From Stenopsyche tienmushanensis (taxonomy: Eukaryota; Arthropoda; Insecta; Trichoptera; Stenopsychidae): a stretch of DNA of 64,000 bases. Made by a program: the position numbers and the translations under genes. Positions within the stretch are counted from its first letter, which is position 1; each line of letters starts with the position of its first letter. Below, piece after piece: positions 47,423 to 60,064 of the stretch. Under the pieces are notes generated by a model. It did no database searches. It was not told where the DNA came from and was given only the letters and a program-made list of their open reading frames with translations. The DNA is taken from NCBI GenBank assembly GCA_008973525.1, contig WACJ01000354.1, positions 124,001-188,000 of the forward strand. The letters are read 5' to 3'.

Positions 47423-47890
47423 ATCTGAAAGTGAAGAAACTGAGGAACCTTCATATAAAAAAATGCATTTTTGTCTAAGAAATGGGGTTCATTTTTTGTT
47501 TTCAAATGCAATGCCAAGGATTTACCAATTTATGGAAACCCATAGATTAATATGTTTTCATAATAAAATAACAATCTAAATGCTTCATTGGAGGAAATTT
47601 ATTCCTTCAAAAGCTCGATGCAGATTACTTCATCATATTTCGATTGATTTTATCAACATGACCAATTATTTTTTTAAAAAAATATGGGTATTAGTAGAAT
47701 TAAATATTAAAAGAAATCGGCATATCCCTGACAATCAAAACCCTGTTTATAAGGAAATTTCTCTTAAATTTGCACCGTTTTTAGTTCTAAATTTCCTATA
47801 GCATTTCTATCTAATAAACCTCGATTTACTAACACAAATAGTGTGATGTATGGATTTAGATGCATTATTTACAACCGTCTACGTCAATCA
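47423..47890 (+). pseudogene. Possible piggyBac-like N-terminal remnant
   Basis: After 'attccag' the frame reads 'ESESEETEEPSYKKMHF', an acidic run of the kind that opens many piggyBac transposases. In another frame 47580-47801 gives 'KRNRHIPDNQNPVYKEISL' and 'FAPFLVLNFL', loosely like the '..TN...W...T..EL.AFLGLL' region. No catalytic motif is visible. The call rests on weak resemblance. Confidence 0.22.
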
Positions 47891-47899
47891 CGTCGGCTT

Positions 47900-49840
47900 A
47901 CTTCTTTGTTGGTAGTCAACGATCATTCAACCTTTTTGGCATGAAAATAATTCAATTACAACCGAGTTATTTTTAGCAAAAACTGCTTCCTCTGTGTATG
48001 CCATAACACTTTAATCTGTTATTGTGCGGCGTCATGAAATATCAGTGAATATTGCGCAACTTTGCAAGTGTCCAAAGCACCACAGATTGCTTGCAATTTA
48101 TATTTATTTTTAAAAAAACGCAAATACATATGAAAATTTCGGAAAAGAATGTTTAACAGTTATGCGTCATTCCAAATGTCAAATTCTGTACAGAGCTAGA
48201 ATCTGTTATGTAAATTGGCGACCGCATGGCTGTGACCTTTGGACAGGCGAGCCACGGCTCCGGTACCTGTTAACCATGGATCAAACATGACTCGCACAAC
48301 CTTGCAAGGACGTATCTTCATGAATGGAGTTAGCATGTCGTAACAACTTACTCATCCGTTGCTATCGTAATTTCGTCCGAACTTTCTCCGTGCCACTTTT
48401 GGTACGCCACCTCCTCCCAACTCCTCTTGGATATCCTGTTGGACTGTTCCATATTTTCGAGGCCGATTCGATACATTTTTTCGAAAAAATGATACGATAT
48501 TCGCCTCACGAAAATACGTACAGCAGGTGTCCCAACTGATTCGGACATACTCTTTATGTGATGCATAATTAATTGCAAAATGTGAGTGACCAGATGACTC
48601 GAGTCATGTGGCCTTGTTGCAGGATAATTGATCCTCGACGTTTCAATTCCGCCGTCAAATTTAGGTGCATTTTTGTGCAAAATAATATTTTTCGCTTTTG
48701 CGGTTGCATATATTTGTCAGTAGACACCTGAGTTCTGATCTGATGAATCACTATGATAAAAGTAGCAAGATTGTTTGCGTTGCGATAAAACCTTAGAATT
48801 TCTCGTTGATATCGCAACATTTTTAGAAAACAGTTTCCTCATTGTAAATCTGAATTAAATCCGAATAAATTCGAGTGCGTATATTGCAAGGATATGCTTC
48901 ATGATCGTGTGTGATTGAATAGTTTGATAATTCAACTGCAGGATACGTAATATGGGAAAGTTGCTATGAATTTCTTGGAATTTTATTTTTCACATAAAAT
49001 ACTGATATTTTGATATTGAATAATGATATTTTGATGCGTGAATCTAAAACGAAAATATTGCTTAAATGCCGTGAAGCGACGTGAAATACGCGCGATGCCA
49101 CTTGCAGATTATTGTGAGCAACGGAGCACACTTTTCATTGATAAAGTCGACGGATATAAGAAAAATCCAAGGTAAATACAACGGATATTAATATCATATC
49201 ATAATAGGCAATATTGTCAATGCGAGTTGATGTGTAAACCATTAAAAATTATGAAATATGTAAAACGATACGGTGATTCAGATCTATGGAAATATTGACG
49301 CTTTTATTAATAACAACAACGTCTTAGGAGCCTTGGATGTTAAAATCATATTATTTCTATAAATAAAAAAAAAATGATCAAAAACAGGATTGACGCTGAT
49401 CAAACCCAAAATTAAAGTTTGCCAATATGGGGCTTCAATTCTTTTTTTATTGCTAATGTATGACTTAAAAAATACGTTTGCACTGTCTCTTCTGTCATTT
49501 TTGTCGGAATAGTAGCCTTGGACGTGCATTCACGTCCGTTGTTTCCGTCAAGACTCATACGTGCAAATCATCATATCCGATATTTGGCGAATCCTATTCC
49601 ACTCAAGAATAAGAGGTTGACATATTCAGATTGCTCGCTGGAAAAATACTAAAAATGCATTCGGATAATGCGAGCGTAAATCACCTATTATTCTGTCAAA
49701 TAATCGAACGTGTTCTGTTCCGGGAAAATTTTTAGGGATAACCACATTGGGTGGTATTTCCAACAATAAAGATAAAGATGTAAATAATAAATATTCCTGT
49801 TTCAATAGCACGAGGAACAAAGATATTCGCTCCGTAATGT
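47900..49840. other. No gene seen
   Basis: 48330-48680 carries overlapping frames on both strands (71 and 110 codons) in a slightly GC-richer stretch. Neither is recognisable. The remainder is AT-rich. Confidence 0.35.
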
Positions 49841-49850
49841 GTATATAGAT

Positions 49851-50626
49851 CAGCGATTGACGATTGTCGTGTTGCGACACATTTATGTGTCGCGACATAG
49901 CGTGTCGCTTAAATTTTGTCATGCTTATTTAAAAATATCAATCGAAATAAAACATTTATTTAATTATCCGACGCATAAAAAATATATTTTATTAATTATC
50001 TATTTATGGACCATATAATCATATTAACCCCAAAAGGAGTATCATCGCAGGGTCTTCGATCCCCTTCCACTTATTCAGAAAGAGCACTCTTGATCGGAGT
50101 TGACAGATCATAATCGGTGCAAAATGATTATGGCATCAACGATCTCATCGTTTTTAAATTTGCTCACTACTCAAAAGGTTAATAGTACGAGAGGTAGCCA
50201 CCGAAATTTTATATCTATTTCTACAAAGCTAAATTTTGTTTCAATCAGTGTTTGTACAATGTAAATTAGAAATATTACAATCTACCAAGCGTTCAACATT
50301 GCGATCATTAATAATAACAGTTTTATAAATCTAAATAATTGCACATACCGGTATTAAATTAAAATCTATAAAGCTGCTTTTTTGTTTACAAGTAGTTTAC
50401 GTTGAATATAGTTAAATAAACTTCGTCTATTTTCGATAAAAGTTGGCTAGGGCTTCGGTAGACGTGGCTAAAGTTGTAGTGCGCCAACTTGATCGCGAAG
50501 ATTTTGGCTATTACGATTATGTAATAAATTGCCTATATTTTTTTTAAAATCTCGATTAAGATATTTAGCAATGGCGAATGTCATACGTGTAGTATGTCAT
50601 CATTAGAAAAAGGTTGAGAACCCTTG
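49851..50626. mobile_element. Possible old hAT element containing a nested repeat
   Basis: The left edge CAGCGATTGACGATTG is followed by a GCGACACAT-TT-ATGTGTCGC hairpin (49874-49893). The right edge GGTTGAGAACCCTTG is hAT-like when inverted (CAAGGGTTCTCAACC). Flanks ATATAGAT and AAATACAG agree at only 5 of 8. The interior holds the TTAA-bounded element at 50024-50182. No transposase is readable. The pairing of the two ends is tentative. Confidence 0.4.
50024..50182 (+). mobile_element. TTAA-bounded non-autonomous element, copy 2 (159 bp)
   Basis: TTAA at both ends (50024-50027 and 50179-50182). The left terminus is CCCCAAAAGGAGTATCATC; the right terminus, inverted, is CCTTTTGAGTAGTGAGCAAA. 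It matches the element at 30350-30764 on the opposite strand along its full length except for the latter's nested insertion. The TTAA boundaries suggest mobilisation by a piggyBac-type enzyme, although the two termini show little inverted-repeat similarity beyond CC. Confidence 0.7.
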
Positions 50627-50639
50627 AAATACAGTACTA

Positions 50640-52270
50640 TCGGATCTACTTATTACCAATCAATCTTGGTACTCATAAGCCTCGGGCGACACTTCTAATG
50701 CATGTAATATTGTTGTTTTTTTTTTTACATTATTGTCACTCTTGATTATCAATAGTCGTTTTACAAAATATGCGATTTCATAACAGCGCATAAGTGCAGT
50801 AGATTTAAAAATTTGAATTCCTCCAAGGCATTTGACATTGCGATAAAATTGCTACAAAACCATAATTTTCACGCAAAACAACAAGAAAAAATCGCCTTGT
50901 GAATCATCGCGTTCTTGAAAAACGCATCCACATGCAGGTAATAAGCATCGATGAACTAATTGTAAGGAAAATCACTTTTTTATGTAATTACTATAACCAG
51001 TCCGCGTACTTCTGCCTGCTAAAACTATCAATTTTCTAACATTCCGGACAAGAAAAAATAAGTTAAGTCATCGACCTTGTTACGGCAAAACATTGCAAAA
51101 TGGATGCATTCATTCTTGCGCATGTTGCATCATTTAGGATAAATTGTACACGATGCTTTTGCAATACGATCAATAGTTCAATAAGTCAATAAATCAATTT
51201 CATTGAATTGGCATATTGTTTGGATAACTCTAATTTACAAAACGTTTCTCTTTAAAATGTTAGATCTTTATCAAATCTTAAATATGAATCGATTGAACGC
51301 GCAAGAAGATAGTGTGAATCACGTGACTTTCTCATATATATAGTTGTTATTCTTGGTGATTTGAGCGTGGCCGTTTATTATTAAGACAAATAAGATTTTG
51401 GGTTCAAAGAGAATGACTATGGGCTGAACAAACTATCTAAAATATGGTTTGATGACCTTTTATTTGTGTTTAAATTGACATTTAAGTGACTTTTTTTCCA
51501 TAATTAATAAGAACCTGTTCATGCCAGCATCTCATGCACAAAGCAGGTTAAATATATTTTGGTACATATGCAGTTTGAAAAGAAGGTGAAGTAATTTTTA
51601 AGCTGGTCATCTCGATGGCCCGGGGGGTGAGTTCAAATTTTCAATATCGAACGTATTTATGATCTGTCATTTACCAAGTGTCTTGTATTATAATCTATAA
51701 ATGGTATGGTGACTGACCTCATTTTTAAAAATATAGATCTTGTGAAAATTATGTCAAATTGGTCGAGAAGTTAAAAAAAATGTCTGCATAATAATTTGAC
51801 AAGCATTAAAAGTGATCAACGATTTTTAAACAGCTTTCTTAAAAACGTCAAAAAGTATTTTCTATTATCAATATAACATTGGGTAATAATCCACTTCATC
51901 TGTAAGACAATGATGTATAATTGTACGCCTTTATTCCTAATTCGAGTTAGAATATTATATTATATATTGGGCTAATTGGATTTTTAATAAGAACGGGACA
52001 TGGCAGGTTTTTATTTTAGCCCTTGCTAGGAAAAACTCCATATACTCCAATTTTCCAATAAAATCAACATGATCGTAGCAAGAAGTTTTCTATTTCCATC
52101 CAAAGAAAATAATCATTCTTAGAAACAAAGACACCCACACACATCCCTATCAAGATTAATGTGAAAGCGTATTTCAGTCCGTTCGCTCAGATGATCAGCT
52201 GTGTGAGCATTTATCATTAAAAAACCTTCAATATCGAGCGCATAACGAGGTGACCGTTTGATAATAACAT
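50640..52270. other. No gene seen
   Basis: AT-rich with no recognised coding or repeat. Confidence 0.4.
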
Positions 52271-52278
52271 TGTATATA

Positions 52279-52524
52279 TCAGGTCAGTCCAAAAGTTCGT
52301 GCGCATTTTTGGATGAAATACAATTCAACATTAGATTTCGAGCCTGTCGAAATTTGTCGTCGCTAAACTAATGTATTAGTTGTTTGTCACCGATTTTCGT
52401 AAACATAATCAATACAAACGTGCTATGTCATATTTTTTATTTTCGTGTAACGAATCTGCCAGATATGCGGCAATATAAATTAATAGTGTACATAGTGAAC
52501 ATACTATCAGAGTAACTGACCTGA
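52279..52524. mobile_element. mariner MITE, 246 bp
   Basis: The ends are TCAGGTCAGT and its exact inverse ACTGACCTGA, with TA on each side. The left 28 bp matches the 35823 mariner end. On the minus strand the interior reads 'TGATAGTATGTTCAC..TGTACACTAT', 'GCACG.TTGTATTGATTAT' and 'TGTTTACGAAAAT.GGTGACAAAC'. These match 36582-36745 of that mariner, that is, its transposase N-terminal coding and 5' leader. The MITE is thus a deletion derivative of the same family and preserves the right terminus that the 35.8-kb copy has lost. Confidence 0.88.
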
Positions 52525-52529
52525 TATAT

Positions 52530-54290
52530 TTAAGATTCAATTACGCGGTCTTCATTCATAGTATTCGTTTATGGAAGATATTTGCTTGAATCGAAGATTG
52601 GAAGCAAATGATTTATTTACGCTATTGTGCTATGTGCAAGGGAAGGATTGACATATATGAGATTCTTGTAAGAATCTTTTTCGTTTTATTTTTTCAAACT
52701 AGATTTTTTTTGCATTAGAAGTTAGATTTATCATCTTTCAACACATCGATTGCGGAAACAGAGAATCGCAATTATCTTGTATTTTGGCATTCACAGAATG
52801 TGAGGGAAAGTAATGTATTCTTTGTAAATAGTGCGGGAGACTTAGAAGTTGAAATATACATTTTTAAAACTTAATATATTTTTTTAATTAGACTAATCTA
52901 ATTGACATTTATTGCACATCCTTATCTGTTCCTTATGTTAAGTTTTACTTCATAACAAAAACTGTTGCTTGTATAAAAGAAAAATATACTGTTAATGCAG
53001 GTCATGATGGACCTCGCATTTGACGTGTTAAAAAGAAATTTGGCTATAAGGCGTAATAATTAGACAGTGTATTGATATTGGATTTAAGATATCTTCATTA
53101 GATGTTACGTAGCAGTTTATTTAGCTAGCTATTATTCATAACATATCAGTTGATACTTATTATAAGCAAGATAGCAATGTATTTTTATTGGCATGATCTC
53201 ATATGACATTTACGTTCGAGAGGACGTAAATGGAATTTTTACTTTACCTGTTTTATCAGGAGAATCCTTCTTCATCCTGACTTGATGAAGAGACGCAGTC
53301 ATAGTTCTCGGAGTAAATGATAGTCGATGGGGATAGTTCTTGGAACTGCCGTCGAAATGACGTCAGTGCTTCGGTGGGTGTTTTACCGGTACTCTCTAAG
53401 CGTACGAAAGTGTGTCGAGCTGTGAGTATTGTCGCAACCTTGAAGGATTTCCAATGCTATGAATGAATCTACGTCACACTGCTCACTCACTATTTACTAC
53501 ATGCCAGCAGACTCCAATTTTTTCCATGGCATAATAAAATTGAACGATATAGTGATGTAATATTCGTTTGATCAGCCACCACGAGAGACAAGCTCTTAGT
53601 CTCGGGTGAAGGCCGGTCGTAAATAGAAATTGCTTTGCACCAGGCTCTGCGTCCGTACCGAGAATTCTCGACGAGACTCTTCAATTTGCATACTTCCGAA
53701 TCTCGGAAGCGTGTCTTGTGATTTTTCAAGTCGTTCAAGTTGAAGGATTGCCGATGACTGTTACTTCGTATGTCAATATAGATTGCGATCGATCACTGGG
53801 ATTTTTTGAAGGATCGCTTCATGGAAATTCGAGTTTTAACTGAAACGGTTAAACCAGAGTAACGAACATTAGTCACGATCGTTATTTGTATTATTTCAAC
53901 CGTATTATTGTCGGGTTGGACTGACTCATACTTCTCAGCGCCGCGCGGTAAAACACTGAGAATCCGCATTGATGATCATTCGTATGAAACAGTAACATAA
54001 TATGTTTCATATCCCTGGTTCAGGGCCAGCTCGTCGATTAGGCAAACTTATGCAATTATCTAGGAACAAAATATCTGACATCAGGTTTTTCAAACAAACA
54101 AACAAGTATTTACCTGTAGATTTGGTGGCTAGACTAATAACTTAAGCATCTTGTGGACAAATCTATAAACGATTTAGTTTTTAAAAAAACTATATTTATG
54201 TACCGTGAAAATTATAATGCTTAAAAATGTATGTACTTAAAAAATATATCCCCAATTTTTTGATAACTGTCAAACGATCCCTTATAAACA
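52530..54290. other. No gene identified
   Basis: 53270-53760 is clearly less AT-rich, with 'gacgtcagtgcttcggtggg' and an 82-codon minus frame at 53490-53738. The base composition suggests possible function (exon, promoter or enhancer) but no family is recognisable. Confidence 0.35.
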
Positions 54291-54298
54291 CGCTTCAC

Positions 54299-54545
54299 TG
54301 CACTTGTTCGCTATAAATTTTCATCTTTTCCTACTAACAATTTCATGCATTGATTGTGAAGAGAAATGGTTTTTTCCTATAAATGTTTGCTAAAAGGGGA
54401 TTACTTTTTGTTGTTGTTGTTTATATGTAATAAAATATCGATGTAACATGTCTACTGGAAATTCTGGAAAAAGGCAATTTCTCTTCACAATCAATGCATG
54501 AGGTTATTAGAAGGAAAAGATGGAGATAAGAAACGAACAAGTGCA
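54299..54545. repeat. Long ungapped inverted repeat (hairpin), unknown class
   Basis: The left arm from 54299 and the right arm ending at 54545 pair without gaps over about 80 nt, with roughly 14 mismatches counted by eye. The outer 12 bp are perfect (TGCACTTGTTCG / CGAACAAGTGCA). A 24-nt core at 54344-54367 is exactly complementary to 54477-54500. The loop is about 85 nt and includes a TTG microsatellite. No target duplication is obvious at the edges and no coding exists. It could be a microRNA/hairpin-RNA precursor or a foldback MITE. Confidence 0.75.
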
Positions 54546-54549
54546 ATAA

Positions 54550-57500
54550 AAGTCAATGCGACTATTTTATTCTACAAAATTATATTAGTTATGAAATAAG
54601 ATAATTTTGATAATACCAATTGTTAAATTTTCAGAGTATCCATGGTTAAAACACTATTTAAATCGTAGACAATAAGCTATTGTTCTTTTTTATTTTAAAT
54701 TATCAAATGTAGCTTTTCTGTGTTTGTTCTTGTTATGTTACACGAAATAAATCTTTTAAATGTCAAAAACAAGTTTGCCAACAAAAATAATGAAACCAGT
54801 GACGTTAGATTAAATATAGAGGCAATTAAATGCATCATAGTTGATGCTGCTCATAATGCAGCGGAGTCAAAAAACGTTGATCTCTTGTTATTTTTAGCGT
54901 CATATGTGGTTATATCGTTTCTCTAATTACCATTTAAATGCAGCATACAATTTGACGTATTCTAGTCTGACGCCCGCACTCATAGTTTTATAATAATACT
55001 ACAACGTAGCATCAAAGGCTATAATTATAAGCGGGAAAAACGTCAGTAATGAATCGCGAAAAAATTGTGTTGATTTTTGCAAGATTCACATGCAGAAATT
55101 ATCTGTGAATCAGTTTTTACGCATGGAATTGAAGTCACGATGTAAGTTTGAATTTATTTTTGCAATGTCGATCGAGCACATGTATGTATTACGAGGAATG
55201 CGAAAAGTGAATTCCTGATGTTTTGCCAATTTTCACTACTCATGCTAATGTCGCGTTATATGCGGGAATCCCCAATTTCCTTGGAATAATTTGATTGTGT
55301 AAGAGTTTTTTGACATCTTTGAATTCCAATATACGATTTTTTTACTACTGCGTGATGTAACCGTGTATGATTCATGAATTAAATTGCATGGTACTATAAT
55401 TTGTATATGTATATGATAAAATTTACACTGTTTTGAGTTCCATAGCGTAAATTAAATCACAATAGGGATTTAAAAAAAAAACATTTTTTTTCCATTGAAA
55501 ATAATTTAAATGGCGAATTTGTGCAATCGAGACTTTATTGTATCTGTGTAAGCCTTATTGTGCGATAGAAATATTATCGAAAGCTTGCTCTATATCAATG
55601 TCGTCAAATAGAGACGCTATGTATCAATATCAGCCTCCCGATAATTTTTGAGTGATTTTCGTACTGTGAAAAGCTAAATTGTTGATTTTTCTGATCTGAA
55701 AGCCCACTTGGTTCTATTGTATCTTCAACCTACGCTTAAAGTTTGATTCTATTTCTGTGATTTTTTTATAAGCTGTATTATATTCAACCCAATACTCATC
55801 ATCAGATAAGCAAGCAGGGTTTTTTTATTGAGGGCTGATTTAATAACATTTTATATTGTAATAATTGTATTAATTGTAATTGTAAAATTGAGATCCCATG
55901 AGATTTAATTCATCCATCCAAAGTATCCAAGCTTAATATTTTGTTAAATCATTTCTAGCCTTGTATCTTACCCATTTAAGAAATCGATTTTCCCGATTAT
56001 ATTCTGATGACTTCTTTGTTGAGTGTGAATTGATATGTTTAAATTTCTATCATAAAAGAAACCCAATCCACAATAGGCAAAATTGTTGCAAACTTTATGA
56101 AATATAAATCTATTTCATTTTTTTTATGAATTGTATGAATTATATATGGATTATACACGCAACACAAAACGTAATACCACGTCAAGTACACAATTTCTAA
56201 CTACAGTTCAACGTCGATATATCGCCATGCCGCACTTTTGTTAGAAATTTTTCGCTATAAAGATACAATGCGGTTTTAAACACTCAAATCGACGATCAAA
56301 TCAAGTAATCATTTTTTACTCTTCGCGTTCAGATTGGGATTTTTATGTGATCATTCATAATATTCATTCTGTTTACTAGAAATAACAAGGGAAAGGAGGT
56401 TATTGACCAGATTGGCACTTGACAGATTAAAATCGACTCTTAACGTACGCACTTGAGAACGGCTACATTTCACTTCTGATATTTTTGTGCAAAAGTGACG
56501 GCTATTAGAAAATGGCAAAATTGTTGGAAAAACACAGATGTAAATGAGTTTAAAGTAGTGACAATTCTGATTATATGTATGAACTAGATTTTGAATTGAA
56601 AAGATTAGCGTTAGTTGATGGAAATTAATATACGCTATTTAAAACATAACTTTAAATTCCCCAGATATGTAAAAAAAAAAAAAAAAATTCATCGAAGAAT
56701 ATAAATATGGGATAATTTTTAGGGAGTTGCTGAAACATATTTTTAGCACTGCAAAAGGTTAATCATTTGATTGCAACTTCATATTGTTCACTTTTCTTGT
56801 AAGTCGAAAATACAGAGCTGATTTGAAAATTTAAGACTTGGAATTTTTATAAATTTGCAAACAATTTAGCTCAAAATGCTACATACATGTTGATGCTTTT
56901 AATCGTATTTTCGAAGACTAAATGATTATCTTTCGTGCGCCTACGCGACATTTCACCCTTCATGTTGCACAATAAGTCATCCCTACGTAGAACTGTCTGT
57001 TATGATTGATGATTTATATGTACCTAAAAAAATTGGCAAAAATCATATAATTTTCTCCCACACGTTACATCATTATAAATGACGGTAAAAGTTATTTATA
57101 AGTTTTCTTTTCTGCGTTTATGCGTAATATGAGAGATTTTCCCGTTCTGGGTCATATATGTGGTGTAATTTTAGACTCACCATATAAAAACGGCCGTAGT
57201 GATGTACTATGAGTCATCCGGTTCCGGTTGGACGGTCCAGCTATAGATGCTGGGCCCAGGCTCAGTTGGATTCAGGGAAATAGTTACTCATGCCGTTGTC
57301 GTCAAACGAATGAACTCGGTTAACGAATAAAATCATATCAATACATATTGAACTCGCTATTCTAGGTCAAGTGCGCTCCGCTCACCGCCAGAAGAACTGT
57401 TTATTTTGATTCTAAAGCCGCACTCTCACCGCGTATGCATGCTTTATAAATACAGGAAAATTAAGCGGAACACACCTCTAGACTTGATAAATGGAAGCTA

Positions 57501-59770
57501 AATATTTTGACTGGGCATTGAAAGAATTCGGCACTTCCAGACAGTTGACCATTAAGAAAATGACAGATCACTCGTAATCGATAGCGCCTTAATATATGCT
57601 AATTGCCAATAAATTTGATTGAAATGTAACGATTTAAATAATGACCTTATTGAATTAGTGGAAATTAAATGCATGCCTGTGTTTATTTACTTATGTTAAA
57701 TACGCAAGATAGATTCGTTGATTTGTTTGAAGGCAATTTGTAGTCTTGCCGACCGCCCAATTAGCTCGTGTTTTATTGTCAATTATTCTCTTGTGTTCTA
57801 TATGCAATAGAATTTGAAACACGCAAAAATTCAAATGCAATAATTATTGCATTAAACAATGCATAAAATCATTGCCAACTGTTGTTCCTCGTCGGCGCCT
57901 TTAGCTCTTTTATTCACTTTTTAAAAAATAATTTCTTTGTAATTAATAAAATGTAATTCTGATTAATACGTATGTTTTGATTATTACAAGTGTATGTTGA
58001 TCAATACGTATGCTTTGGTGCATAAAGGTCACATTCCCAGTAAATGACCACTGCACTTGCATTTAATTTATTATATCATCCAAATGCATTACTTCATCGA
58101 GAGGAGTGTTTGGGTATGAGTGAACAAATCTTATAATTGCTATTAGCATACTGCAATATTTCTGACCTAGGCAAATGTTTTTATAATAGACCTTCCCATC
58201 AAAACGTTTTAACAGTGATGGATCAAGTCTCGTTTAAATTATTTTTTGCTTGAATTTTATCGTCAACATCATCATCATTAATCCAGTGAATTGAATTTTT
58301 TTATGCTTTAATAAGTCTTCGAGTAACATATTTTGATACAAAGAATAAGATTTCGATATAATATGATGACAGAATCGGATGAAAGCGAGACGCAAAATTT
58401 ACTCGCGACAAAAAGCTTATGGGACACGTTCTTAGCAATGAATCCATTAAAGGCACGTATCAAAAGCTTATATTTTGGAATAAAGCATTTAATTGCAATA
58501 ATTTCGTGAAAATAATAAATGACATTTGTATAATATAAATACATATTCGTTTCTAATAGAGATATCTAAAATTATGAAGGCCAGGAGAGCTGCCCTATCT
58601 GCTACCAATTTTTAAAAGGGCCTGTATAGACGTGTCGATATTTTCAAAAGAGCTTTGCACTGACATATTTAGATTGCCAAATTTAAATGGCAAAGTATTT
58701 CCACAACTATTTACTAACACTCGACTGATGGTCATTCTCGTTGAAATTCGGCGAGCTTAATCGCTTTCGAAATGAAATCTCAAAACCAATGTATTTTTCG
58801 TGAATTACATCAAATCCAACCAGTATGAATATTCAATTTTCGAGCAATTGCGTACTTGAATGTTAATCGTTTCGGAGATACGTCCATCTTCGAGACGAAC
58901 ATACGGAGCGTGGACGAACAAGCAAAAAAGATGGCCCACATTTGACGTCAATAGGTATTTTTTCGCACAAGTCCAATCATTTTTTTTACTGAAAACTTGC
59001 TGTGAATCATAAACAATTACAATTCGGTAACTCAAATGTTAATTGCCCTAATTATAAGCATGGGAAACAAAAGTGTACAATTTGAGCAGCTGCAAAAAAT
59101 GATCATGTGTCACTCGGAATAGGAATAATATTATGCGGACTGAATCACCGCTTCTCATCAACTGGGATCTATTTGCATGAAAAGTGGGAATGGGATATCC
59201 GTCAACTTGGCCGCCTGTTAATTCTGGGAAATATCACAGTTTTGGAGATTTTTTGGAGATATGTATATATTGCACAGAAACAATGCGCCCCAATCATTCA
59301 ACTTCCACCGTATGTCACGCCATAAATTTGTATGATTCTGTACCAAAACAAAAAGATGAATTATGGACTATCAGACATGAGCTATTGATTCTTTAAGCCA
59401 GCACAATAACATTGTAAAATGTGATTATATGTATGTTTTGATCCTGGTTGTAAAACAATGCAATGTGGTTGAGATTTGCACATAATTTATTGCAAAATTT
59501 TCCTCGTGTCCATCTTCCTCTTACTCAAGCGGAAGTCGAATAATGCTCGTATATTATAAGAAATTATATGCGAAAGAAAGGATATACACCGTTAAAATTA
59601 TAAACTTTTTTTTTGTTTGATGATTTCTGTTCAGGGGTACGAAATTTCGGTAGAAAAAACTCGCGATTAATCTTAATTCATTTTGAATCGTGATTAATCT
59701 TAATTTGTAATTATCGATGATTTTAAAAATCATCATCATGGCGGAATGACATCATCATAAAGTTATAAAT
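54550..59770. other. No gene identified
   Basis: The frame 54720-54926 (68 codons) and the minus frame 58308-58544 are unrecognised. A run of 17 A lies at 56671-56687. 'cagttcaacgtcgatatatcgcc' near 56203 loosely resembles a Tigger-type end but has no partner. 57185-57300 is GC-richer with no call possible. Confidence 0.35.
56671..56687. repeat. Poly(A) tract, 17 bp
   Basis: Uninterrupted A17. It could be a retroposon tail or slippage in AT-rich DNA; no retroposon body is recognised upstream. Confidence 0.7.
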
Positions 59771-59776
59771 CCCCAA

Positions 59777-60061
59777 TTGATTTATATATGGTTAATGCAA
59801 GAATTAATTAGACAAATATGCCTAATGTTTGTTGCCTTTGCCGCTGTCACGCATTTCAAACGCGACTTTATTCGGCTTCGAGGACCACATCATGGGGTCT
59901 TCCCGGACGACCGATTAACGGCGGACGCGCCCCCAACAATAGAAGGGCGGGGGCGGATTCTTTCTGTTCTTCAACGACGATCCGTCGCTACCGGGCGACC
60001 CCAAAAGGAGGGCTCCAAAGAAGAAGGAATAGGCGGGCAATTAAACGAGGCATTATCTTAA
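59777..60061 (+). other. GC-rich segment with two overlapping open frames, unrecognised
   Basis: About 59840-60055 is strikingly GC-rich for this window. Two plus frames stay open through it (one reads 'HHGVFPDDRLTADAPPTIEG', the other 'GLPGRPINGGRAPNNRRAG'), and a minus frame is open as well. Simultaneous open frames are expected in GC-rich DNA with few stop triplets, so none is claimed as a gene. It may be an exon, a captured fragment or an old repeat. Confidence 0.3.
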
Positions 60062-60064
60062 TAA

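Noticed and set aside
48348..48680. 110-codon minus-strand frame as a gene
   Set aside because: A plus-strand frame overlaps it and no motif or family is recognisable. The length is within what chance gives in this slightly GC-richer stretch.
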